Source: Corella eumyota | Lineage: Eukaryota; Chordata; Ascidiacea; Phlebobranchia; Corellidae | Length of the DNA stretch: 64,000 nucleotides | Assembly: GCA_963082875.1 (NCBI GenBank) | Contig: OY720100.1 | Span: forward strand, 3,410,001 to 3,474,000 | Reading direction: 5' to 3' | Shown: positions 27,951 to 45,700 of the stretch, in pieces | Position numbering within the stretch: position 1 is the first letter of the stretch | Layout: every line of letters starts with the position of its first letter | Program-made: the position numbers and the translations under genes | The notes under the pieces: generated by a model | Seen by the model: only the letters and a program-made list of their open reading frames with translations | Databases searched by the model: none | Told to the model about the DNA's origin: nothing

Positions 27951-29189
27951 CTGAAGCTTTAAGACTTTAAATAAAAGACTCGTGATCGTAAAACGATCTC
28001 TACTTACCAAAAAACTTTTTAGACAATTGTATGTTGATACCAATATTTTAGAATTAAAACGAAATTTTTTATCCTAAAAATCAAAGTGATTTTTGGAAGT
28101 TTTATATTCCGACCCTATTTTGTTATTTGTAGGAATTATGTTATCGTTTCTCTTGTTTGTATGAAATTTTTTTAAAAATAATGTTTGATGTCTTATAATA
28201 GGCAAAACTTTTAATTGTTTTTATCTTATTTTAGTGAAATTAAATGTCCATTTACAAGAAGATTATTGTTTTTGTCAGTAAAGAGAATTTAGTGGTGGCC
28301 CGCTGATATAATAAGTAAATAAAAAGAAAATTACGCATACACAATGTAAAATAAAAAAATAATTGATTTTAAATACCGACAACTTCAATAATATTACAAA
28401 AAAACAATTTTACCTATTGCTGAATATTTTTTAAATATCTTCATATTAAAATAATTATGTAAATAAACCAAATTTTAATAACCATAGTTGCAGTTTTATT
28501 TCTAACTTATTAAAATAAATATATACCTTTTTTTAGTACACCTAACTATTGCCTGTTTAAGCATTTCATTTGTATTAAAATAATAAGCATTTTATTAATA
28601 GTGAAGTGCAATGGTAATGGGTTGTTTTATCATTCATGAAAAATCAAACACTTGTAAATTATATATTTTAAATTTGGGGATTTATAAATAAACAAAAAAA
28701 AACTATTAAGCATAGTGATATCTACTAACATACAAAGCTAACTCGTTGGTAAACAGTCTTTTATGCCAATTCCAAATTATGATTACAACCAACTAACAAC
28801 ATTATAATTAAATGCAGATTTTGACAAAATTACAATCGCTCAATCTCAGTAAATTGGTAAATGTGAAATCTTACGACACTTAAACAGGGAACAAACAGTT
28901 AAAAAATAAAAAACTGCACTGTAAACTTTAAATCATCTATTTTTTTTCAAGAATATATTTTTCATTTCTAATGAAAATTAAACAACACTTAACATTTTGC
29001 CCCTAAAGTGCTAAAATTGTTGCTTTTATCAATGTTTATCGGAAAAAATATATTAAATCTATCATTAGGAAGACTGCTACTTACTAGTACTATACAGATG
29101 CTACAAACAAACAGTGGATTAACTAGTAAAAAGGATAAAAACTGGTTGCATATTAAAGGAAATTTCAAGGTATATTGTGCCCAAAAAGT
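27951..29189. other. Tail-to-tail intergenic gap between AMMECR1 and STKLD1
   Basis: About 1.2 kb of AT-rich DNA between two stop codons. It holds several AATAAA motifs on the plus strand (27970, 28318, 28458) that could end AMMECR1 transcripts. No coding frame or repeat is convincing; the short frame at 29008-29193 overlaps the last STKLD1 exon on the wrong strand. Confidence 0.6.
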
Positions 29190-35398
<6,209 letters not shown>

Positions 35399-35534
35399 AT
35401 CTTTTGACTGCTTGTAATTTAAATGGTGTTTAATATTACAGCTCTTAAAACACAATTAAAAAATCTACAAAGCAAAATAAAAACCATTTAATTTATAAAT
35501 TTTTCATAAAAAATATGTTTATATTCTTACCAGT

Positions 35535-35781
35535 CTGGAAAGTAGGGCAGTTTTCAACGAGATCTTGTGCGTGCAAGCGTAAAAAAATGCGTGACCGCGC
35601 ATGCACGCGTACCAAAATTTCCGGTCTAGGCGTGCATGCGTGATATATATTAGCGAGTTTTAGGCGACAGTACTGCGCGTGCACATTTTTTTAAGACACC
35701 GGGCGTGCAAAACGCTAATTCCAGGCGTGCATTTTTTTTAATGAAAAAAATCTCGTGCGTGCACGCTGCCCTACTTTCCAG
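35535..35781. mobile_element. MITE-like element with terminal inverted repeats and CGTGCA sub-repeats
   Basis: Left end CTGGAAAGTAGGGCAG at 35535 is matched by its perfect reverse complement CTGCCCTACTTTCCAG ending at 35781. Both sides are flanked by AGT (35532-35534 and 35782-35784), which fits a 3-bp target duplication. The interior is GC-rich against very AT-rich surroundings. It carries at least seven copies of CGTGCA or its complement TGCACG, in contexts such as GTGCGTGCAAGCG, GCGCGTGCACA, GGCGTGCAT and GTGCGTGCACGC. There is no transposase, so it would need one supplied in trans. The family is not recognised. A minus-strand 63-codon frame across it is not a gene. Confidence 0.75.
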
Positions 35782-36328
35782 AGTGGTATTTTTATACGAC
35801 ATAAACAATTAAAATTAGTAAAAATATTTTAATAAACCAAGAAAATAGATCAGATTTAATTATTTTTAAAAAGAAAGGCCTTATTTATTATATGCATGGA
35901 ATCTTTAGATAAGTGTTTCATTGAATTAACCAAACAACATAACATTTATAATGACTTTTGTTCTTACATTTTACAATGTAAAATTATTATTATTAATTCT
36001 CGCAACCAAGCAGTTTACTTATTTACTGGTAAACTATGACTAAAAGTTAATTGCTTCTTTTTTAAGGAGCTTAATAGGAATTGCATACTTTGTATATAAA
36101 CTACAAGGCCAAATAAGCATTTTACTTTAAACTAAAAAGGTGTATATATAGATGATTATAAAAGTTATTATTTAAATTAATTTAACATACAACACATGTA
36201 TATATATATATACATTTAAAATAAAAAATACTAAACAATTACCCTAAACAATCATTAAATAGTAATGATTATCCTACTTATCTCACTAAATTACAAAAAA
36301 AAATTGTTAATGAAAAAGTAACTACTTC

Positions 36329-36619
36329 TTTTTTTTTTTGTATATATCTTTATCCTCGATGTGGAAGAGTCAAATGCGCGACTTAAACATAGAGTAACAT
36401 AAGTTACTCCGACCCAATCTTGAGTTGCCTGTGGCAGGGATATTATAGAGACTATAATTGCGCGGTAATTATGCTGCTGATTAAGTGCTGGCTCAGAAGG
36501 AGTTCATAACGTTTATAGCACCTTACTCAAGGGCGCTACAGCTTAAGATCGGTGGGGATTGAACCCACGACCCCATGTGTGGTGTAGCAAGAGTTCTTAC
36601 CACTACACCACGCTGCCGG
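36329..36619 (-). mobile_element. tRNA-derived SINE, near full length (copy 1)
   Basis: On the minus strand the head reads CCGGCAGCGTGGTGTAGTGG (box A region), then GGGTTCAATCCCC (box B). The body includes CAGCACTTAATCAGCAGC, ATTATAGTCTCTATAATATCCC, GACCCAATC (complement), GTAACATAAGTTACTC (complement) and TCCACATCGAGGATAAAGATATATAC, and ends in an A-run that appears as T12 at 36329. This is the most complete of seven copies in the window. It resembles what is described as Cics1-type SINEs of Ciona, but the name is from memory. Confidence 0.85.
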
Positions 36620-37450
36620 TTTTCGTTTTATATTAATTGATTATTACAAAGTTACAAATATTAATTAAACAAAAAAAAATTACATGGTACAATATATAAA
36701 ATCAGATTAAAATGTTTTTTTTAATAAAATAAGCATAGGTATAATGTTTATAATATGATTCTGTTTTTTTAAATCTTATAAAAATAAAATCTTAAAATAA
36801 ATCTAGCAGCGCAACCTAAACTCTCGTTTCGACCTAATGTAAAAGAATTAACATAAATTAAATTTAATTTCGATCTCTTGTTTAATTTGTTTTACTTTAA
36901 TGTCACAGACTAACTCCACACCTACCCTTACAGCCCTTAACGTCTGAACGAGATTTACATAAAATAGCAAACTAAGAACTGAAAAACAAACACGGGATTT
37001 GCCTTTGGTTAGTTTATAGCGTTGCTTGCGGCGTTAGTAACGGTATTGTCCGGTTATCGTTTATCCCCAATTAAAAATAAAAATGTAACAGCAATTTAAA
37101 GGTGTGACTTAAAACTAACATAAATTATTTTGTCAATAGAGAGTGTGTTTTGTAAATCTTATCTATTTTTTTTTATTTTTTTAAGGCCATCTAGCGATTA
37201 CGAGTTTATACTAATTTACTTGGATTTGTAGCCTTGGAAACCGAACGCTTTCGGCTTCTAACTGTTTAAGATTCGCGTTATTGTGTAAGACAATCAAGTG
37301 CATTGTTATACGTTAAATTTGTAACAGTTGATTGACAAGTAATATTTAAAACTATAAATATTAAATTTTACTTTTTGTTAAATAAATTAGACAAATTTTT
37401 TATAAAATTTATAGTTTTTCTCTTTCAACCTGTAAGCTATTAAACCTAAT

Positions 37451-39620
37451 ATGGATGTCCAATCCCCTTACGACTATCCAAAACCAACGGAAAAGTTAGA
37501 CCTTTTTACACGATATCGTTATGTTGAAAGACCTAAAACAGCTGCAGTTTCTTACCTTGAGCACATGCTATCCCACACTTCTTTAACGACTCAAAAAGTC
37601 TCACATACACACATTGAAAGTAAGAATAACTCGCTCGTTGCACTATTAACTCGCTTGTTGCACTATTTTTTATACATATATACATTTAATCATCTCAATA
37701 GGGACAGGTCGACTTCACGACCTGAACATAGAGTATTATTTGTTACCCGGAGCCAGTCTCGATCCCCGAGTTGCCTTTAGCAGTTTGGGATATTATAAAT
37801 TATATTTGCCCAATAAATAAGCTAATGATTAATTATTGGCTTAGCAAGGGTTTGTAATGTTCACAGCACCTTCCTCAAGGGTACAACAGCATAGGATAAA
37901 TGAGAATCAAACCCATGACTTTATGTAGTAAAGCCAAAAACCTGAACCACTTCAACTGGTTGCCAATTTTGTTACTAAGAAGAACTTTAAAGTGGTAAAT
38001 TTTTTAGGTATTGGAAAAAACTTGTATAAAAGAAAAGTTGACGAGTTTGTTAAACAGAAGAATATAGCAGTTGCATCTGCAATTGAACAAACTCAAAAAA
38101 ACTGTGAAGAAAAATATAAAAAAGTAAAAAAGTGTATATATATTACTTTAATTTTCATGCAAACTATCATAAATATTAAGACCAGCAGCGTGGTGTAGTG
38201 GTATGAACACTTGCTACTTCACACATGGGGTCGTAGGTTCAATCCCCACTGACCTCATGCTGTAGCACCCTTGAATAAGGCGCTATAAACGGTATGAACT
38301 CCTGCTGAGCCAGCACTTAATCAGCAATATAATTATCGGGCAATTATAGTCTATAATATCCCAAACTGCCACAGGCAACTCGAGACTGGGTCGGAGTAAC
38401 TCAACTCAAGACTGGGTCTGAGTAACTCATTTAAATATTTAGAACTTGGTACTTTGTTTAATTCGAATATAAAACCATTAGTTTTCATAATTAGATACTG
38501 GAAAAAGAACTTTATAGAGCTGAACAGAAAAAAATTAAAGCCCTGAGTGAACAAAAACAGGAATATGAAGTTCGACTTCAAAGCCAGAAAATTAACAGAG
38601 ACAAAATAGAAGAAGATAGAATCCAAAAATTAATCTTACAAAAGAATTTAGAAAGGGAAAAGGCCTTGGAGATACAATGGGAAAAAGCTGAAAGGTATAA
38701 ACACTAAGCCTAACTTTTATTCTACTAAATTACTATGATAGTTTAAAAAAATATATTAACTATAATTTTGTCTAAAGAATAAAAATTGAAGCCATTAAGA
38801 TGGAGCTCACTGCCCAATACAAACTTCTTCGTCGAAAAGCAGTATTCGAGAAAGAAAAAGATATTGCTTATGCATTAAGTGTAGCGCGATCTCAATTCAA
38901 AGAGCGGATGGCAATTCAAGTTGAAGAAACAAGATTGGAATGTCAAAAAATATCAGCAGAGATCCACGAACAACAAATTAAACTTCATGAAAACAAAATT
39001 AAAAATCTAAAGGAGCGGTATGTAATGTTTAATTTTAAGTAGTGGCTAAACATATTCCTCAAACCAAAATACTTAAATGTTTAGTAGCCCCTGTCCTTAC
39101 TTTTTGTGTTACGTAAATTGTTGGTTGACAATTTGTTGTTGCCAAAAGGCTTTACATTTGGCTAGGCTAACAATTAAGGCCTAGGCAGTTTGTTAATGTA
39201 GCAATGAATGTAACATGAAAATTAGATAAAAAATGTGTTAATAGAAAATCTTGCTCAGAATATAAACTTGGGCAATCTATGTTAAGTTTTAAAACTTAAA
39301 TATTTAAAATACTTTTGAATAGCCTACCTCGGAAAAAAAATGTAATATATCAAAAAATTTTATTAAGGATATCCGAACTGAATCGCAAATGCAAGTTTTA
39401 TATTGATAAAGAAAAGAGCATACAACAAGATTACGTGGATCTGGAAAATGACTACTCCAAGTTTATAGATTTCACTACAACGCCACCCTGTCATTCTGAT
39501 TATATGTTATCCCCTGGAAAGCACAACACAAAATACTTGAAACACAAAATGGAGCAATCTTCACAAACAAACTTAATAGCTTTAAATCAAAGCTCTGTTG
39601 AAATACAGACTTTGAATTGA
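37451..39620 (+). CDS. Coiled-coil protein, possibly C6orf163-like, 5 exons, 325 aa
   Basis: Exons: 37451-37619, 38008-38123, 38495-38694, 38778-39017, 39368-39620, phases 1, 0, 2, 2 and GT-AG borders. After a short N-terminus with LFTRYRYVERPKT, residues from about 60 to 270 are a long charged helical region (KRKVDEFVKQKNIAVASAIEQ, then EKELYRAEQKKIKALSEQKQ and onward) that should form a coiled coil. The C-terminus is Ser/Thr/Asn rich. The stretch DYSKFIDFTTTPP then HSDYMLSPGK resembles, as I remember it, the end of human C6orf163, a poorly studied coiled-coil protein; this match is tentative. No signal peptide or membrane segment. The start is the first ATG of an exon that follows the divergent promoter region. 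Introns 1 and 2 each hold a SINE. It ends 113 bp from the PRPF6 stop. Confidence 0.8.
37666..37964 (-). mobile_element. tRNA-derived SINE, diverged (copy 2)
   Basis: Inside intron 1 of the coiled-coil gene. The order of blocks matches the full copy at 36329: A-tail complement, GAACATAGAGTA, GATTATTGGCTTAGC, CCTCAAGGGTACAACAGC and the box B complement GAATCAAACCC. It has many substitutions and a degraded head, so it is older than the other copies. Confidence 0.7.
38183..38429 (+). mobile_element. tRNA-derived SINE, 3' truncated (copy 3)
   Basis: Intron 2 of the coiled-coil gene. CAGCAGCGTGGTGTAGTGG and GTAGGTTCAATCCCC give the box A and B regions. The body follows to GACTGGGTCGGAGTAACTCA, and this last block is then repeated in tandem. 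The GATAAAGATATATAC tail is missing. Confidence 0.85.
39018..39367. other. Intron 4 of the coiled-coil gene
   Basis: 350 bp, AT-rich, between donor GTATGT and acceptor TTATTAAG. Nothing else recognised. Confidence 0.6.
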
Positions 39621-39733
39621 TTTTTGAAACTTGCTGAAGCAGTATTAAACAAGTCCCCATACTAACTCGATGATAGGTTTTTGGAATGTCCATTCAAACA
39701 GATAAATGTAACTGAAGATGGGTTGTGGGAATA

Positions 39734-42700
39734 TTAAAAAGTCACTGAAACTTTTGAACTAGTCAGTAAAAGAATGTCCTTTGTTTTTAGTTTCCAATTT
39801 CGAATATTTTTGGACACAGATTGCCACAACTCTCCATGTCTAGGTTCGGCATTGACACATCTTTTCAACACCTCCTTTTGTTTTTCCTAAAAAGTGTTAT
39901 TTTGGTTAATATTATCCTATTGTATACAATTGCTGCAATTATTAATATCTTATGATTTCATTTTCGAATAGTGTTATATTAAATAAAATTTCATGCATTT
40001 AACTTTATATTAAAAAATACACTAGAATATTTTACTAGTTAATAGCCCTATGGTTGTCATGGCAATTTATTGTGGTAATATATTTGCAACCCTCAACTAT
40101 TATTTATATTTTGTAGACCTATACATTGGACCTACATTATATATATACATCGTCCACCTAGCGCCATTAAATGTATTTAATATTATAAATTATGTTTACC
40201 TCATTGCCATGATTTAGTTCAAAGCGATAAAAATATGCCCAAGCATCCCCGAAATCCTGATCAATTTTAATTGTTCTTAAAAACCATTCTCTTGACTTCG
40301 TTAGTTTTCGCTCAGTCCAAAATAATCTGGTAATTAAAAACGTGATAATTAATTTTATTTTTGTCCAAAAAGTAAGAAGGTGGTGTTGTGTATTGAAATG
40401 CTAACTAAAGATTTTAATAGAAGTAAATTAGCATTTAAAAATTGTGAAAAAAATGGAAATACAAAAAGTTTAGCAAAAAAAATATTCATAAATAATAAAA
40501 AACTATTTCATTATTTCATGTAGTGTTTAAATCCAATATGGTATATTGTAGCTTATACAATGCCTTAGTGTAGTAAAGCAACTATTTAAATTTGTAAAAT
40601 ACCAATAAGTTTTCGAAGTATTAAAATGGCTTTATTAAATACCTTGCCACAGAGAGTAAAACGTTCCTGTCATGTTCACATTTCTTTAATGCATCCACGC
40701 TCTTCGTTTTTCTCTGTGGTCGAGATTCAATAAAGATTGCTTCGGCCCAAAGAAGTCCGGATGTTGGGCACTCCTGGATCGCCTTCGACATCAAACTCCC
40801 GGCAATGTTTTTGATCCCAGCATTCCACTCTAATCTTATTGATGCAAGCCTAAAAAGAAAAATTTTTTCAATAACCCAAAACTTAACAATCTAAATGTTT
40901 TTTTCTTTTATTTGTAAAATTAAGATTTTTAAACAATTTTTTTTTACCATAACTCTGGGTTTAATGGATTTTTAAGTCTTCCCTTTTCTAGTACAGCTCT
41001 TGCTTTAGTGACAGAACCTTTGCTTTGCTCTAAATTACTTAAAAGAATCCACAATGGGGTAGCAGTGGGAGATTTCGATAAACCCTAAATTCAAAATAAA
41101 CCTGAATTATGAAAAATTGTTCCTGATTTGAAATTAAATTAACGAATACACTTACATTATTACAAAAATTCTACCAAAATTTAGGAAAAAAAGCAAAAGT
41201 GCTAAAACAAAATAGATAAATCTTACTAATTTAGGAATCAACTACCAATTTTTAAAAGTTAAAAAAAACTTTTTAATATTTGTGGTTAAAAACACTAAGG
41301 TGTTACTACCATTGAGTATGCTTCTTGTGCTTTTGCCACATTTCCGACTTGTTCCTCGATCTGTCCTTTCATCATCCACAGTTTAGCAAAATCTGGGTAT
41401 TTTTGAGTTGCCTCAGATAGAAGAGTTTGTGCCTCCTTTAATCGATTCAAACACCATTCCAATTTAATAGACTGAAAATAAGGTAAAAATATAAAGATTT
41501 TATTTGTCTTACATTCATGACAAATGTTAGAAATACTTTAATTATAAAAAAAATGTCGCTTTAAAAATTTTGTGACATGTTTGGGTTGACTACAAGATTA
41601 CTGGCAAAAAAATAGCACAACAAGATTTGCTATAAAAAACACAATTTTAAAAATAACATTTACTGAAGTCATTTTTTAGATGTGGGTTAGCGTAAAGTAG
41701 CTTAAAAGAAAATGTCTTTGTCAAAAAAACGACAGTTTTTGGGCATTGGATATCAGTAAAATGACAGTAATGCATATAAAATGAGGGCTTTAGTATAATT
41801 GTTATATATACCCCCTTTTAGTCAGGTGTCAATGCCAACTCTTAGTTAGATCATTAATCTGTTAATATTACCACAAACAAAATCAATTTTATTTCAACAG
41901 TTATAATTATTTGCTCAACAACAACTAATTTTAAAAAATTCAACAAAATTTTTTTTTACCTTCATCATAACCCTTGGAGTGCACGCATTTGCTCTTGCCT
42001 TTGCCAACAGTTTTCTAGCACGATCGTGCTCATTATTTTCGGACTCTAATTTAACAGCAGCCAACCAGATATCCTCAGAATTAGGGTTGGCTTGAAAGGC
42101 AAATGCCAAAATCGATCTGGTAAAATATAAACAAGTTATTTAGTAGAATTTTTTTATGTAACTGTAAAGGGAGATCAATTGTAAATTTTTATGTAAACAT
42201 ATTTATATAAAAAATTGTACAGTATGTATTTTGTTTTTTTAAGATAAGGCAAGCACATTATTGCCTAAAGGTTCTGAAAACAATTTATAATTACAAGTCC
42301 AAGTTTCTTTACAAGATCATATATTATTTTTTAATAATCGACAAATTAATAAAAAGACAATAACAGAAAGTATATTGTATACTAAACTTAAACTTCCATT
42401 CACTAAATAAAATAAATCTTGTTAAAAATTCCAAAATATGGGTAAAAATCTAATAAAAATCGATCTACCTTCTTATTGAAAAATGAATTTTTGAATATTA
42501 AAAAATAAAATGTCACCTTGCAGCTGCTATATCATTTGCCATCCACTTAGACTTAGCCCCCATTAACCACAAGACCTCAGCTTTAGGGCAATGAGCAACG
42601 GCTCGCTGTAGAAGAGATTCCAGAGACTCACGAGTTCCGTGATTTTTTTCCAGGTAAGCAGCTCGCAACCAAATACTCTTTTTACTAAAAAAAAAATGTC

Positions 42701-45700
42701 CATATACAATAGAGCAAGTAAAACTGCTGTTTGTGGTGCGATGAAAAATTATTGCACGCAAATACCTAAAAATCAACTAATTTAATTAAAGACAAATTAG
42801 GAATAGAATAATAGTGGACACATTTTATAAATTGAGAAGAAAAATGAAAGCTAAGATACATTTTTTAACAAACTAAAAATATTCTAACAATTACAACTGT
42901 TTTTTAAAGACATACAGAACAAAATATTGAGTTTAATCATTAGTTACGAAGGAAAATATAAAATTACAAACATTTTACAAATTTAAATCACCTTAAAAAA
43001 ATGTTACATGGATTATTTTTTTTAAATTCTAAAATTTAAAATAATAATAATTAACCATATAAGTAGAACACATAAAAACTAGTTTATAACAAACCTTGGT
43101 AAAGTGTTTAGCGCATGTGAATAAATTGCCCGGGCACACTCATAAGCTTGATGAGCAATGGAACTTTCGGCATCGTCCATCCAAGTATGTTTCCTATCCT
43201 CATCTTCTACCCCTATACCTATATTACATTAAAAAATTTTAACAAATTAATAAGTTAACTAAAAAAAAATTTTGCTTACCAAAAATAGGGTAATCTATAT
43301 TACAGCTAAGCGGACATGTATGTTCAATTTATAGGCCCACCCAATGAATTAAATTGCCATTTGTAGTGCGAGGGTTAATTATTATAGGCAAGTATAAGTT
43401 GAGAGTTGCAACCATATTTCAACAATTAAATTTCTTACCGTAGAGTAAGTTATAGCTTAGTATTACTTATTTTAAATAATTTTTATATTATATGAACAGG
43501 ATAAAACCTCTTAAAATTTGAAAATAAACTATTTAAACTAAGATATATGATTGTAACATTGTTTTACCATAATCTGAAAGTTCTTTTTAAAAGATTAGAT
43601 TTATAAAATTCATTTACAAAATACTTACCGATAACATTTTGTATAATACATTGACAAGTGTGAATACTACCAGCTTTTTCACTGTTTTCAGCATCTTCTA
43701 TCCACTGATCTCTATTTTAAAAAAGTTAACCAAATTATTGTTTAAAATTTTCTAACTTCATTTACAAATCAAAATTTCCCAAAACTTTTTTTTTAAATAA
43801 TGTTTGCAAAGATTTTTTATGTACATCTTTATTCTTGATGTGGAACAGTCGACGACCATAACAGAGACTAACACCAGTACCCTAAACCATGTCTTTAGTT
43901 GTCTATGGTAGTTTGCGATTTAACAGAATATAATAATTAAGTTGCGCGTTAAGTGTGGGCTCAACAGAAGTTCACATCATTTATAGTGCCTTACTTAAGT
44001 CCGCTACAGCATGATAGCAGTGGGATTAAACCCTCAATCTCATGTTATATTTATTTTATATATCATAAACTAATTTAAACTTATTTTTAAAAAAACTTTT
44101 ACACATTTATTGAAATGATTAAATTACCGGCTAATGTCCACCATATTAGCTTTTAAAGAAACAATCGATCTCTCAATAATTTTTTCCACCATTTTGAAAT
44201 TGTCGTGTGCTTCTTCAAGCTTGGCAGCAGTTATCCAAATTAATCTGTCAGTCGGAATATGTTCTCTTGCTTTGTTCAACACCTATGATAAGTTATAACT
44301 AAGCTTAATTAAAACAGAAAAGGAACACCGCCAATACTGTAATAAATCCATATATAAAGAAGCTTGGTGGACAATTATCTATAATTTTTAGGTTTTTTAA
44401 AATAAGGAGAACCTTTATTTGATAAACAGCATTTATTATTATTACTGCTGTAATTAACACTGTGATTACAGAAGTAAGGCTACATTAGTTACCTTTAGTC
44501 AATTGTCCACCCTACAGGCTTTATTTCAAAAGTTATATTATAGCCACAAACTGCAACTAATAATTGTCCAGATGGTAATTTGCCAAAAAATTTACAAACT
44601 ACAATTTTTTCGGTATTTTAAAGGCTGTTAAATTAGACAAAAGACATACATGTCAAATAAATATATAAATTCCATTACAATTATCTAAGGATTGTCAACA
44701 TATAAGTTACATTTATATTTTGTATTACTGCTTAACAAAACATTTACAAAAGAACTGAAATACAAACCTTTCTCGCATTTTCATAAGACTCAAGTTTTGC
44801 GAGTGCCAACCACAACTCAGTGCTGTGAGGACAACATTCAACAGCACGAGCTAACATGATCCTTGCATCTTCCGTGTCCTCTAGCTCCACTGCAACTTTC
44901 CACAATCTTACAGAGTTTGGGATATGCTCCAAAGCTGTTCAAAACAAAATTATTTAAAATCTTTTTTTTTCTCTTTTTAAAAAAAATTAAATCTAAAATA
45001 ATTTAAATATATTTCAAAGTCGTCTTTTTAAAAAAAAATAAATGGGTTGTTGTCGAACTTTTTGGCAAACTTATACCAATTTTAATATTTCATAGCTTGT
45101 GTTATATACCTTTTCTAAAAACTCTCTTTTTTGCTTTTGGATCAGTCTCCAATGAGGAAGCCCGGATCCAAATTCGAACAGATTGTGGAAGTTGGATGAT
45201 GGCACTCGCACAAACAGCTTTTGCTGAATCACCTGGTTGTAACCTGGCTGCTTCTAACCACACATCTTCGCTCTGTTTTTTTAATGTCAGTTGAAAAATT
45301 AAACAAATGTAGTTTAAAAGTGAAAAAAAAGTCTAGTAAAAAACCAATGCAATTGTTAAGTGCTGTAAAAAATCAAAATGCTTAAACATTTCTAATAACA
45401 GTAGGTTATAATTTGAACCCTATTAAACTAAGGCTCCCAAAATTTAAAACTTTTTTTTGAATCAATTTTAAACTTAACTATACATAATTTTGTACAAAAA
45501 TATTTAAAAGATAATTTAGTGAAGAATCCCAATATAACTCTCAAAGTGGCCCTTAATATAAAAACAAAATTGTAAATTATATCAGAATTTAAGCACTCTT
45601 TAAATTAACATAAAACCTACCTTTGGACACATTTCTGTCCCCTTCATGATAATATTTCTTGCAATTTGAACTTTTCCTGTCACTTCTTCCAATCTTGCCG

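Larger units (their letters stand above)
35399..37450. other. Head-to-head intergenic region between STKLD1 and the coiled-coil gene
   Basis: About 2 kb between two divergent start codons. It contains a 247-bp terminal-inverted-repeat element (35535-35781) 137 bp from the STKLD1 start codon and one SINE (36329-36619). The rest is AT-rich, with an ATATATATATACA microsatellite at about 36,200. It is the likely location of both promoters. No clear TATA box. Confidence 0.6.

Noticed and set aside
35493-35684. Minus-strand 63-codon frame rich in HAR
   Set aside because: It is the translation of the CGTGCA repeats in the inverted-repeat element at 35535-35781.
38183-38260. A functional tRNA gene in the coiled-coil gene intron
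   Set aside because: The A and B boxes belong to the SINE head; the same head recurs in six other copies with the same body.
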